A program made the translations under genes and the position numbers. Below, piece by piece: positions 13,728 to 23,331 of a stretch of 30,685 nucleotides of DNA (positions within the stretch are counted from its first letter, which is position 1; the number at the start of each line of letters is the position of its first letter). A model generated the notes under the pieces. That model worked only from the letters and a program-made list of their open reading frames with translations. It had not been told where the DNA came from and made no database searches. The DNA comes from a virus, in the IMG/VR virus record IMGVR_UViG_3300031688_000078, positions 1 to 30,685 of that record. One strand, given 5' to 3'.

Positions 13728-16547
13728 ATGAACACCCTAGATTTTTTACGTAGCCTTCTCAGTGACTCTGGCCACTACTGTGTATTCGCGGCCAAGGATG
13801 ACACACGTATACAGAAGTTCTACGGCACTCTTGAAGAAGTAGACCGTGCGACACGCAAGTTTGGCGCAGATGGCCTCAACACATATTTTGCTTTGGGTAC
13901 ATTCAAAAAAGCAGGGGACCGTAAAGTCCCGAACGCACACGAATTTAAGTCCCTATTTCTAGATTTAGACTGTGGGCCACTCAAGGAATACCCGTCACAG
14001 CAAGCTGCGGTAGACGCATTACGCACATTCTGCCAGAAACTTAGCCTGCCCAAACCGCTTATGGTCAACAGCGGTAATGGGTTACATGTGTATTGGCCCC
14101 TTACCGAGGCAGTTCCAGCGGAGCAGTGGGCAGTAGAAGCCCAGCGGCTAAAGCAAGCGTGTATTGATAATGGCCTTCGTGCCGACCCTGTAGTCACTGC
14201 GAACCCTGCGCAAATCCTTCGAGTGCCGGGTTCGTACAACCAAAAACAAGACCCGCCCCTGCCTGTAGAGCTTCTTGGTGTGGAGCTACCAGAGCCTACG
14301 GTGCTGGAGGATTTTACATCCAAGCTGGGCGTCCTAGCGAAGCCAGTTATCAATGCGGCTGACCTCGGCACTGACGCGCTTTACGAATCCTACGTCGAAA
14401 ACTCCGAGAATATCTTTAAGACTATTATGGAGAAGACCGCCGAGGGTCGTGGCTGCGAACAGTTAAAGTTTATCGCAACAAGCCAGACCGAGGTTAGTGA
14501 GCCTTTGTGGAGGGCAGGTCTATCTATTGCCAAGTTTTGTAGTGACGGAGACAAAGCTGCAGTAAAAATATCGAGCAAACACCCTGCATATAACGAAGAA
14601 GATATGCGTAAGAAGTTGAGCGAGATCAAAGGCCCATACACATGCACTAGTTTTGACGACCTCAACGAAGGCATGTGCGCAAACTGTACGGTGCGGGGTA
14701 AGATCAAATCCCCCATCGTGCTGGGCAAGCGTATTCGGGAGTCCGAGGATAATGTATCAGTGTTCGCACCGATACGCAAAGCAGGGGGAAAGAAGTCCGA
14801 ACAGTTTGAGATACCCGAATTTCCGTCACCTTATTTCCGTGGCGCAGCTGGTGGGGTGTTCATGCGCAGCAGCAATGCTGACGGGGATATAGAAGAAGAC
14901 CTAATATACCACCACGACATTTATATTACGCGGAGACTACACGATATTGAATTAGGCGAGACATTAGTGTTCCGCTTGCATTTACCAAAAGACGGAGTGC
15001 GCCAATTCAATGTACCACTTACACATATAACTTCTCGTGAGGAGTTCCGTAAGTGTATGGCGAAAGAAGGCGTCACTGCATGGGGAAAAGGGATGGATAA
15101 ACTAATGGCCTATACAACAAAATGGGTAGATGAGTTGCAGCGTACAACCGTAGCCGACGAGGCATACCGACAGTTCGGTTGGGCAGATGACACTATGGGG
15201 GCGTTCGTACTAGGTGACAAATTAATCACCCCGACAGGGACTGACTTCAACCCGTCTTCCTCTACTACAGCAGGGCTAATGGGCGCGTTTAACGCTAAGG
15301 GCACCCGTGAAAAGAACCTTGAACTGTTAGATTTTTACAACAAACCAAACTACGAACTGCATCAATACGTGGTTGGTGTTGGTTTCGGCTCCCCGCTTAT
15401 GGCCCTGACGGGTTTGAATAGTATGTCTATCCACCTGTATGGTGGTTCGGGTGTAGGTAAAACTACCGCACAGATGGCAGCGATCGGTATATGGGGAAGC
15501 CCTGACGAACTGATGAACAAACCGGAGGACACACACAATTCTCGGATGCTACGTGGCGAAGTGATGCACAACATACCCTTGGTGTCGGACGAGATGACTA
15601 ACGTGAATGGCGATCAGATGTCTGATTACGTTTATCAGGTGTCTGGTGGGCGGCAGAAAAACCGTATGTCCAATAGTGACAACACAGAACGTGCGAGAGG
15701 CAAACCTTGGCATCTCCTTGCGTTGAGTTCAGGCAACACAAGTGCGTGGGAGATACTGGGGCGTCACAAAGCAACGCCGAAAGCAGAGATGCTACGGATG
15801 TTCGAGATACGTGTTAAAAAGATGAACTTCGTTAAGGGGGACAACACTAACACAGCCGGCCTGATAAACGATTTCAAGACAAACTACGGTCACATTGGGA
15901 AGGAATATATACAGTGGGTAATGAACAACAAAGACGAGGTAAATCGCACAGTAGAATCTGTACGTGTACGTCTGGATAAAGCAGCTGGGCTTGGCCCCGA
16001 GCACCGTTTCTGGTCCAACGGAAACGCAGTTATCATAGCGGGTCTGATCTTCGCTAAGAAACTAGGCCTCATAAACTATGACGTACCTGCGGTATACAGG
16101 TGGGTTGTCGGCGAGTTAATATCCCGCAACAACTTTGTGAACGACGTGGGTGCATCTGTATCCGAAACGCTCAACAACTACTTGTCAGAGAACTACAATA
16201 ACATGCTCAAGATCGAGAGCACCGAAGACCTACGAGCTACTGCCAACCATGGGCAGAATCAGCTTGTCCCTGTTAGTGCAGCGCCCAAAGGCCATTTGGT
16301 TGCACGTTACGAGCCTGATACAAAGCTGCTCTTCTTACGGGTTAAACCATTCAGGCAGTGGTGTGTGGACCAGCAGATAAACTATCAAAGCATCGTAGAC
16401 GACTTGAAAGAAAAGCTATCTGCTAAGACTGCGAAGAAACGCCTGACAAAGGGCACTGACTTCAATATGCCGCCCGAGTCGGTACTAGTGATGAAGTTTA
16501 CAGGGTTGGGGGATACTAGTGATGGATCAGAAGGTCTTGAAGATTGA
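13728..16547 (+). CDS. primase-helicase (archaeo-eukaryotic-like primase plus SF3/DUF927-like helicase)
   Basis: This is a 939-aa protein. The N-terminal third shows a primase signature: FLDLD (D79, D81), SGNGLHVYW (115-123, with H120) and R165 in LRVPGSYN. A cysteine cluster follows near residues 306-323 (C-x11-C-x2-C) and may bind zinc. The C-terminal half is a DUF927/SF3-type ATPase with Walker A GGSGVGKT (572-579) and Walker B LVSDE (D621-E622). The protein would prime and unwind at the phage replication fork together with the PolA-type polymerase. ATG 13728 with its GGAG is chosen over an upstream GTG. The next gene starts inside its 3' end. Confidence 0.9.
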   Translation: MNTLDFLRSLLSDSGHYCVFAAKDDTRIQKFYGTLEEVDRATRKFGADGLNTYFALGTFKKAGDRKVPNAHEFKSLFLDLDCGPLKEYPSQQAAVDALRTFCQKLSLPKPLMVNSGNGLHVYWPLTEAVPAEQWAVEAQRLKQACIDNGLRADPVVTANPAQILRVPGSYNQKQDPPLPVELLGVELPEPTVLEDFTSKLGVLAKPVINAADLGTDALYESYVENSENIFKTIMEKTAEGRGCEQLKFIATSQTEVSEPLWRAGLSIAKFCSDGDKAAVKISSKHPAYNEEDMRKKLSEIKGPYTCTSFDDLNEGMCANCTVRGKIKSPIVLGKRIRESEDNVSVFAPIRKAGGKKSEQFEIPEFPSPYFRGAAGGVFMRSSNADGDIEEDLIYHHDIYITRRLHDIELGETLVFRLHLPKDGVRQFNVPLTHITSREEFRKCMAKEGVTAWGKGMDKLMAYTTKWVDELQRTTVADEAYRQFGWADDTMGAFVLGDKLITPTGTDFNPSSSTTAGLMGAFNAKGTREKNLELLDFYNKPNYELHQYVVGVGFGSPLMALTGLNSMSIHLYGGSGVGKTTAQMAAIGIWGSPDELMNKPEDTHNSRMLRGEVMHNIPLVSDEMTNVNGDQMSDYVYQVSGGRQKNRMSNSDNTERARGKPWHLLALSSGNTSAWEILGRHKATPKAEMLRMFEIRVKKMNFVKGDNTNTAGLINDFKTNYGHIGKEYIQWVMNNKDEVNRTVESVRVRLDKAAGLGPEHRFWSNGNAVIIAGLIFAKKLGLINYDVPAVYRWVVGELISRNNFVNDVGASVSETLNNYLSENYNNMLKIESTEDLRATANHGQNQLVPVSAAPKGHLVARYEPDTKLLFLRVKPFRQWCVDQQINYQSIVDDLKEKLSAKTAKKRLTKGTDFNMPPESVLVMKFTGLGDTSDGSEGLED

Positions 16548-16749
16548 TGACCTAGACCCTGACGGGTTACGGGTGACAGTAAAGTGGGAGGATATGGGCG
16601 TTAAGTCGTCTATATTCGTCCCATGTGTCAACACTGAAAAGGCCGCAGAACAGCTGCGGAAACTCGCAAAGCGTAAAAAATGGGAGTTCGACATCCAAGT
16701 ATGTGTGGAAGGCGGTAAATTAGGTTTACGGGCATGGCGTACTGTGTAA
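16522..16749 (+). CDS. hypothetical small protein (75 aa), last gene of the replication block
   Basis: It overlaps the end of the primase-helicase gene by 26 bases in another frame. ATG 16522 is preferred over the adjacent GTG, with GGGGGA upstream. The protein is charged, beta-rich at the start and basic in the middle (KLAKRKKW), with no recognised domain. The transcription terminator follows about 50 bases downstream. Confidence 0.5.
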   Translation: MDQKVLKIDDLDPDGLRVTVKWEDMGVKSSIFVPCVNTEKAAEQLRKLAKRKKWEFDIQVCVEGGKLGLRAWRTV

Positions 16750-16801
16750 CAGTACAGGCACGACATTACTGCTCCTAGTGTTGTTCTCCGTGTACCCACT
16801 G

Positions 16802-16828
16802 GCCCCCACTTCGCGTGGGGGCTTTTTT
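16802..16828 (+). terminator. intrinsic terminator between the convergent blocks
   Basis: Perfect 8-bp stem GCCCCCAC / GTGGGGGC (16802-16809 and 16815-16822), 5-base loop, then six T on the + strand. In the opposite direction the stem directly follows the stop codon of the 2160-aa gene but lacks a U-run. It is therefore strong for the + block and at most partial for the - block. Confidence 0.9.
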
Positions 16829-16830
16829 CG

Positions 16831-19800
16831 TTAAAAGCCTTGGAAGCCTTGGTCAAACTCGTCACGTATTTTGTCCATGAACGGCGTGTGCATTACACCG
16901 CCCCGTGCTTTCCCAGAGTTCCTAACAAAAGCCCTGTAAGAATTTTCCACAGTTTTGTTTGTAATCTTACGGTCTTCGGCACCTTGGGGTAGGCTTTCGT
17001 TGAACTCCCGCATCATCCTGCGTATCTTACGCATCTCTTCTCTGTCACCTGCCATCTGTGCCATGTTGTGACGTTTGTTTAGCTTGGAGCGTCTTTCTGA
17101 CACAGTCTTCTTACGGCGCATAACATTTCGGTTGTACTCAAGCTCACGCACGTATGCTTCTGGTGCGAACCCGCTCCCCTGCATCAGGGCGTTGTATAGG
17201 CTGATGTCTTCTGTGACTGCATCACCTCGACGTGTGGTCGCGCCTTCGTTGTAGAACCTAAGCCCCTTAGATATGTTCCGTAGGAACGCAGGCATCACTG
17301 TTTCGGTACCACGTAGAACGGCATCACTGTTGCTCGTTTTAAGACCGTCTATAATTTCTGTGCCGCCGCGAAGGGCGTTGTTAGTCAAGCCTATCAAAGG
17401 ACCACCTAGCTGTTCCACGAGGGTAAAGATAGGGCTTTGGTCTTTCTCGATAAACGGTGGGCGATATAGCAGGCTGTTGAGTGATATACGACTAGCAACG
17501 TCGATACCAAGAACTTGATTGGCTAGGCCCCCGTATATACCTTCTCCAGTATATTTACGCAGTGCGGATTCGAAATCGTCCTCATCGTCATCAGCGAACA
17601 TGTTGTATATGGCACCCAAAGCACCCATCATCGGCATGCCACCAGCGCCTGCCATAACACCCGTGCTAATTAAGAAGTTCCGAAGTCCAAGCCGCGCTAC
17701 CTTACGCTCGGCCACAATTTGTTGCGCTTGCTCTTGGGTTACACCCTGCTCCTGCACGATCTTTTCAACATTTGTTGTGCCAATAGACTCGTGACCCAAC
17801 TTATACATCATGTAGTATTTGGCGATGGCGAACCGTTTGAACAAGAAGGCTACGTTACCCACACCACTTTGTGCCCATACTGGACGCCCCGCAGCTGCAG
17901 TCGAACCAAGTGTAAACTCGGTCGTGTCAATAGCTTTCTGCGCTGCGTCTTTGTACTGTTGGTCGGTAAGCTGTTTGCCTCCAGCTTTTAGCTTTTGCAC
18001 CTCCAGCATGTACGCTGCAGTTAGAGTTGTTTCTCTGTTGAAGCGTTCCGAGTGGTGGAACATGGCACTGCTCCACTTGTTAATACCCTCTAAAGGAGCA
18101 TCGCGGCCTACTTCAAGGCTTTCCTGCGTCATAGACTGGTTGGCCTGACCTTGGTCACTAGCCATATTAAGCAATAAATCTACTCTATTTTCCTGCATTT
18201 CTGGAGGCAGTTGGCCGTATTCGTAGTTAAAAATAGCCTTGCCGACTATGCCCATTTTTACTTCTTGCTCTATAGGCGCACCCTCTGGGCCAGATACCAT
18301 GATACCCCGTGTTTTTGGGGCGTTCGCCATTAGTTTAATAGCGGCGCGGTATGCAGCGGCGGTTTTTACTACCCCGTACTCTGCGGAAATAACCGGCATA
18401 GCACTCATAGCCACATCGAAGAACGTGATAGCCGCCGACGAAAAGTTTAAACCCATGGTCAGGTTAAAGCCGACACCGTTAGCTACCTGCGACCAACGAG
18501 GGACGTTAGGTTTCTGAGCGAACGCGGCGATCTGATCTAACTTACGTGCAATGTCCGCAGTCTCGGGGTTGCTTAGGTAGCCTCCATCTTTCAACTGAAT
18601 ACGGAACTTCTCGATCTCCGCTGCCGATTGTATCTGCACAATCTGGCGGTTCAGGTCACGGCCCTTCCCCTTCATCATAGTTATAGCATCGAACTCGGTG
18701 TCACCTATTTTGGTGGGTGTCATGTCCCCAATATAACCGCGCACGTTTTTACGTCTGCGGAACCCCTGCATGAGTGAACGCTCGGGCATGGCATCGAGGG
18801 CTAGGTCTACAACGCTTTGGACAGCCGCCTCATACGCTTTGTTGTCTGGTTTACCGTCTTTGCCCCGAAAATTGCCCTTGGAAAACTCCATAGTCTTTAA
18901 GATGTCGTACACAAACCCGGAGCTAGGAACAGCGTTGAAGTTCATCGGCTGATCTGCACGAGTATACTCCGGCTGAGTCCCCGCTACACTTACGCCTTTC
19001 GCGAGTTCAAACGCTCTATTCAGCGATCTGCGGTTCTCGTAGTATTCCACTATTACGTCAGGTTGGCCTTTTTCGTTTAAGGCTGTGTACTGCAAGCGGT
19101 GCTTACCCTTACGCATCAATGGGAAGTAAGGACGGATAATACCACTTTCCTTCATAAGAATATCGGACAACTTCTCAAAAGCCGAGGCACGGGTAGCAGG
19201 GTCACTAATAGTAGCCTCTAAACGAGTACGTAGCGCAGGTAAAATTTCGTCATACGTATCTTGGAAAAAGTTACGCATCTGACGGTAGAACGCCTGACCC
19301 TGCGTTCCCATGCTGACATACTGCTCACGTAAAGCATCGTAAGTCTCCAAGTCTTGCGGATCAGGGTCTTTCATGTTTTTTGCCTTGGTAGTTTTAGCTG
19401 CATCTACCTTAGCGTTAAAATTTTGCACCCAAGCAGTCCGCGCCTGTTCAGTCGAAAACTCTTTTACCACAGATTTCTTGGTAACTAAGTCGTGATACGC
19501 GGTCTTGTAGGAGCTATAGAACCCGCGAGGAAGTGAGGGGTCTACTGTCAGTGCGGTAGACTTAGGGATAATATTGTTAAGTATTTTTACCGCTGCTTTG
19601 TTTTGAGCCTTCCGTGCCCACGCTGCGTAATTACCAACCATGGCATCCAGTGCATCAGTGCGTTTACGCATAGCGCCGCTCATCTTACGGATCATAATGT
19701 TTAACTGCGGAGCAAACGGAATCTTTTTCTTCGCAACATCTGTAAGGATGCGGGAGTCTAGCGACCCGAGGATAATATTCTTCACACCACGTAAGGCAGG

Positions 19801-22800
19801 TTCGCCGCTGTTATAGACGACGTCCGCTGCCATCTCCACGTACTCGGCACGTTTACTCGTTGGTACAGCTTTTACTGCGCTCTTGGCAATATTTAAGCTG
19901 CCTTTGGAAGTCCCCGATTCTAGCAATATGATAGAAGCGCCGCGTGTGGCAGGTGATGGAGCCAGCATGCCGTTGATAATGCTATCCACTTGGTCTAACA
20001 CTGACGTTTGGTTTTTTGGGCGCAGACCTATGAGCTTGCGCACAATGTTGCGCACTGCGCTGGTAAACTTCTCCCAGCCTGACATCTTGCCGTTGTCCAA
20101 CTTCAGCAGAGCTAGCGCACTCTGGAACTCGGGGTTGCTGAAGGCTTCGGCCACGAACTCATCGAGGCTACGGGTGCCGTATACATCGCCTAGTTCTTTA
20201 CGAACTGCCGTCAACAAGTTCTTCAACTGCATGGTTTCCGGTAGTAACGGATTTGCCAAAGACGCCGAGGTAGTAACGTGGGTCATCTCGTGCAGAACAG
20301 TATGCACGTTCATGCCATTAGCAGCGTCGATGTATATGGTGTTTGTTTCGGGTTCGAACATGCCGGCAGCTTTGCGCCCTACCATTTGCTGCAGATCATC
20401 GACCACTTGCACCTTTGTAGTGCCAACAACGGCGCTTAACTTCTTCGCTATCTGACGGATACGCGGTACAGGGTTTGTCCCTGCTATAGCAATCAGCACT
20501 GCTCTTATATTGTTATTACGCAAACCGTTTTTTGCATCAGGGAGCAGCTGATTATTTAGTCCCTGAACGGGGTCGAGTAAGAATAACTCTGCATCAAGGT
20601 CATAGCCTATTAGAGAATCGTCAAAGAACTCTACACCGTCATCTAGCAAAGTCGTATCGTCGGTTACAATTCGGAAGTCCTGCGCCTGCTTCTTCTGGTC
20701 GTAATCTTTTGCCGCATCGCGCTGATCCGTTTCTTGCTCTCTATTTTCGAGCCGTACCTCATCTGACAAGATAGCTTGGGACGTGCCCTTCCCATAAAGC
20801 TCCGAGTAAGTTTTTACGAGGCTATTTGCCTCCGGGGACAGGTTAGCTTCTATCCAGAGCCTAGCCGCAATCGCTTTCGGCTTAGTCTGGTCAAGGTAAA
20901 ATGCTTCTTCGTTTGTATTAACATTTTTTGCTGCGACCTCGTTCTTACCAAAACCTGTGCGGCTGAGAGCGCCTATTTGTGCTAAGGCAACATCGGGGCG
21001 GCGATACTTATTGAAGAACGCTACAGCCCCCTGCGCTTCCTTATTTTTATTGAGGCGTGCCGCAGGAGTATTTAATAGAGCTAGGATAGCCTCTTTGTCC
21101 GCTGCAGTTGTAGGGTCGGTTTCTGAGGTTTCTAAGAGCGCCTTACCCTCTTTACTCTCGTGAAATTCTCTAGCTTTTGCTAAAAGTTTTTTGTCCTCGG
21201 CAAAGAAACGTGCGTCCAGTGCCTGCTGTGCTTCCGCAGCTAAAACCGCTTGCGAACTATCCTGCGCGCCCATCATAGCATCATAAGGGTCAGGTGCGGC
21301 AGCTTCTGGTTCCGGCGCGGGACGCGGTGCATACATAGGGTCGTCAACAAGTCGAGGCTTGCCTGTCGGCTGCAAAGTCTGCTTATCTACGGGTACTTTG
21401 GTCCCCGGTATAAGTTGTCTTGCAGTGCCCCCTTGTACCGGCGTAATCGGCTCGGCGACGATTGCATCGACTTCTTGCTCGAGGGCTTCAACCGCCCTTT
21501 TTTCGTTGGCGGCGGCTACAAGTCTTTCGGCGGTTGCTTTATTTCTGGTAGGATCGTCAACTTGTGACGCCTCTAGTGTATCTGGGCCCCGTCCAGCTGG
21601 TCCTGCATCTCCGCTAGCACCCCGCAGATTATCTCCCACTGGTCCGGGGACAGGTGCTTCAGCGAGGTTGGGATCGTCAAGGTCGAGTTCGAGCTGTCCC
21701 ACGCCTCCTGCACCACTTGCATCGCCATCTCCAAGTCCGGCAGGTCTAGCTGTAGTTTTAGTTCCCAATCCGGCATTTGAGCCTCCTAATAACGCCGCGA
21801 CACGCGCCTCTATGTCTGGGTTTTTTTGAATGACCAAAGGGTTTTTTGCGTAGCTCTTTAATTTAGTTTTGACGTCAGACAGCTTTTTGCCGATCAAGTT
21901 ATTTTTATTCTCTGGGTCGCGGATTTTAGCCTTCGGTCTAACACCTAAATCGGCTAGCATCTCGTCGGTCACTACAGTAGACTCAACAGTAGGCTCAACA
22001 GTAGGCTCAACAGTAGGCTCAACAGTAGGCTCAACAGTAGGCTCAACAGTAGGCTCAACAGTAGGTTCTACAGTAGGCTCAACAGTAGGCTCGACAGTAG
22101 GCTCGACAGTAGGCTCAACAGTAGGCTCGACAGTAGGCTCAACAGTAGGCTCAACAGTAGGTTCTACAACCTTTGTCGGCATTGCCTCGTTAGCTGCTGT
22201 AAATAACTCACCTTGCTCCTGCCCCTGCCGTAGTTCTGGCCGCAGTAACGGGTCTTCGAGATTTAACTCTAGCTGCTCCGGTTCTACTGGCGAAGCTGCT
22301 ACGTCATCGGCTAAAAGTTCGTTAGCCTGAGCTTCTACCGCAGCTGCAGCTTCTTCCTCGGGGGTTAGTTTTGTAGTGGGTATGATCTCTTCTACAGTCC
22401 CACGTTCGCCGAAACCTGTGGCACGTACACCACCACCGATTAGACCGCCTGCAATGGCAGCTTCGCGGTATTCAGCAATAGCTTCATCACTATCAACTTC
22501 TAGCCCCGCCTGCGCACGTTCCATCATCTGCTGGCCGACTTCAGTCAAACTTTCAGTAGCAGCACCGCCGCCAAAACGAGAGGCTGTACGGACAAACAAA
22601 GACTTGCCGATTTTAGGCAGTACACCACCCAACAACAATTTGTCAGACACACCCTCAAGGAGTGCTTGGCCGAAAGTGGAGGTCAGCGCAGCGCTTACAT
22701 CAACACTTTCTTTTCTACCCGCAGCTACTTCGTCTTCCTGCCGCTGGATGTTGTTACCAAACAAGATCGGTGCCGAGACCAAAGCAGCAGCGCCTGCACC

Positions 22801-23313
22801 AATAACAAAGGGCGCAGCAATACCTGTAGCGCCGGCCAAAACGGGTGCAGCAACGGCGGCACCGAGACCAAGACCCAGCTGTGTAATTTGTTCGCCAGCA
22901 ATTTCACCCGCGTAGGTTAGTCCAGAACCAAAACCTTTTACGTCGGTAGACTGCATGCGTTCGGGCTGTTCAAGACTAAGTGCGCCTAACTCTTGCCCAG
23001 CACGTTCTTCTAAGCCCTGCCCATAGTTTGCAAGGAACCCAAGACCAGTCTGCTCACCGAGAGTACCGACTGTCTCACCGAAAGCCTGCTTAACTTGCTT
23101 CTTGCCACGCTCGTAGCCACGACCAACTGCAGTGCCGTCTTCGAACTCTATCTCGGTGCCGTACTCCTGCTTGTAATCCTCAAGAAAAGCACTTCTATCC
23201 TGCCTAACCATGGCCGCTAGTCTGGCAAACTCTTCATCTGTTGGGAGGTTTCCAACAATGTTTAAATCGTACCCTTGTCCAGTTTTAGCATCGTCGTATT
23301 TATAAACGCCCAT
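16831..23313 (-). CDS. giant polyvalent virion-associated protein with zinc metallopeptidase site (2160 aa)
   Basis: This is the largest gene of the window. In order: an N-terminal region with an alanine/glycine-rich hydrophobic stretch (about 140-186); a 16-fold VEPT tandem repeat (about 383-446); and a Pro/Ala-rich linker. A gluzincin-type site follows, H1008-E-M-T-H1012, with E1056 in EFVAEAF as probable third ligand. A long helical half comes next. It includes an F-x-FKRF-x-IAKYY-like segment near 1800 that recalls PLxRFG polyvalent domains, then a second hydrophobic stretch followed by an acidic DDDEDD patch near 1900. Such proteins are packaged in phage heads and ejected with the DNA. 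The protease could mature virion proteins or act in the host. Domain borders are by eye. Confidence 0.75.
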   Translation of the reverse strand: MGVYKYDDAKTGQGYDLNIVGNLPTDEEFARLAAMVRQDRSAFLEDYKQEYGTEIEFEDGTAVGRGYERGKKQVKQAFGETVGTLGEQTGLGFLANYGQGLEERAGQELGALSLEQPERMQSTDVKGFGSGLTYAGEIAGEQITQLGLGLGAAVAAPVLAGATGIAAPFVIGAGAAALVSAPILFGNNIQRQEDEVAAGRKESVDVSAALTSTFGQALLEGVSDKLLLGGVLPKIGKSLFVRTASRFGGGAATESLTEVGQQMMERAQAGLEVDSDEAIAEYREAAIAGGLIGGGVRATGFGERGTVEEIIPTTKLTPEEEAAAAVEAQANELLADDVAASPVEPEQLELNLEDPLLRPELRQGQEQGELFTAANEAMPTKVVEPTVEPTVEPTVEPTVEPTVEPTVEPTVEPTVEPTVEPTVEPTVEPTVEPTVEPTVEPTVESTVVTDEMLADLGVRPKAKIRDPENKNNLIGKKLSDVKTKLKSYAKNPLVIQKNPDIEARVAALLGGSNAGLGTKTTARPAGLGDGDASGAGGVGQLELDLDDPNLAEAPVPGPVGDNLRGASGDAGPAGRGPDTLEASQVDDPTRNKATAERLVAAANEKRAVEALEQEVDAIVAEPITPVQGGTARQLIPGTKVPVDKQTLQPTGKPRLVDDPMYAPRPAPEPEAAAPDPYDAMMGAQDSSQAVLAAEAQQALDARFFAEDKKLLAKAREFHESKEGKALLETSETDPTTAADKEAILALLNTPAARLNKNKEAQGAVAFFNKYRRPDVALAQIGALSRTGFGKNEVAAKNVNTNEEAFYLDQTKPKAIAARLWIEANLSPEANSLVKTYSELYGKGTSQAILSDEVRLENREQETDQRDAAKDYDQKKQAQDFRIVTDDTTLLDDGVEFFDDSLIGYDLDAELFLLDPVQGLNNQLLPDAKNGLRNNNIRAVLIAIAGTNPVPRIRQIAKKLSAVVGTTKVQVVDDLQQMVGRKAAGMFEPETNTIYIDAANGMNVHTVLHEMTHVTTSASLANPLLPETMQLKNLLTAVRKELGDVYGTRSLDEFVAEAFSNPEFQSALALLKLDNGKMSGWEKFTSAVRNIVRKLIGLRPKNQTSVLDQVDSIINGMLAPSPATRGASIILLESGTSKGSLNIAKSAVKAVPTSKRAEYVEMAADVVYNSGEPALRGVKNIILGSLDSRILTDVAKKKIPFAPQLNIMIRKMSGAMRKRTDALDAMVGNYAAWARKAQNKAAVKILNNIIPKSTALTVDPSLPRGFYSSYKTAYHDLVTKKSVVKEFSTEQARTAWVQNFNAKVDAAKTTKAKNMKDPDPQDLETYDALREQYVSMGTQGQAFYRQMRNFFQDTYDEILPALRTRLEATISDPATRASAFEKLSDILMKESGIIRPYFPLMRKGKHRLQYTALNEKGQPDVIVEYYENRRSLNRAFELAKGVSVAGTQPEYTRADQPMNFNAVPSSGFVYDILKTMEFSKGNFRGKDGKPDNKAYEAAVQSVVDLALDAMPERSLMQGFRRRKNVRGYIGDMTPTKIGDTEFDAITMMKGKGRDLNRQIVQIQSAAEIEKFRIQLKDGGYLSNPETADIARKLDQIAAFAQKPNVPRWSQVANGVGFNLTMGLNFSSAAITFFDVAMSAMPVISAEYGVVKTAAAYRAAIKLMANAPKTRGIMVSGPEGAPIEQEVKMGIVGKAIFNYEYGQLPPEMQENRVDLLLNMASDQGQANQSMTQESLEVGRDAPLEGINKWSSAMFHHSERFNRETTLTAAYMLEVQKLKAGGKQLTDQQYKDAAQKAIDTTEFTLGSTAAAGRPVWAQSGVGNVAFLFKRFAIAKYYMMYKLGHESIGTTNVEKIVQEQGVTQEQAQQIVAERKVARLGLRNFLISTGVMAGAGGMPMMGALGAIYNMFADDDEDDFESALRKYTGEGIYGGLANQVLGIDVASRISLNSLLYRPPFIEKDQSPIFTLVEQLGGPLIGLTNNALRGGTEIIDGLKTSNSDAVLRGTETVMPAFLRNISKGLRFYNEGATTRRGDAVTEDISLYNALMQGSGFAPEAYVRELEYNRNVMRRKKTVSERRSKLNKRHNMAQMAGDREEMRKIRRMMREFNESLPQGAEDRKITNKTVENSYRAFVRNSGKARGGVMHTPFMDKIRDEFDQGFQGF
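21975..22166 (-). repeat. 12-bp minisatellite, 16 units, encoding VEPT
   Basis: Sixteen head-to-tail 12-bp units lie inside the 2160-aa gene, with only third-position-like variants (CAACAG, CGACAG, TCTACAG at unit joints). One edge unit encodes VEST. They make a rigid Pro/acidic linker. The unit keeps the reading frame, so copy number can change without damage. Confidence 0.95.
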
Positions 23314-23331
23314 GAATCATCCCCTTGTAAA

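Noticed and set aside
16780-16792. Inverted 13-base match to the segment before the SNF2 ATG (9975-9987)
   Set aside because: Several shared 13-mers are expected by chance in 30 kb, and the segment at 9975 is mostly a ribosome site.
21975-22166. CRISPR-like tandem repeat
   Set aside because: Units are contiguous 12-mers without spacers and encode an in-frame VEPT linker.
21869-22330. Long + strand reading frame with VGST repeats
   Set aside because: It is the antisense shadow of the VEPT repeat; no ribosome site, and the - strand gene is clearly real.
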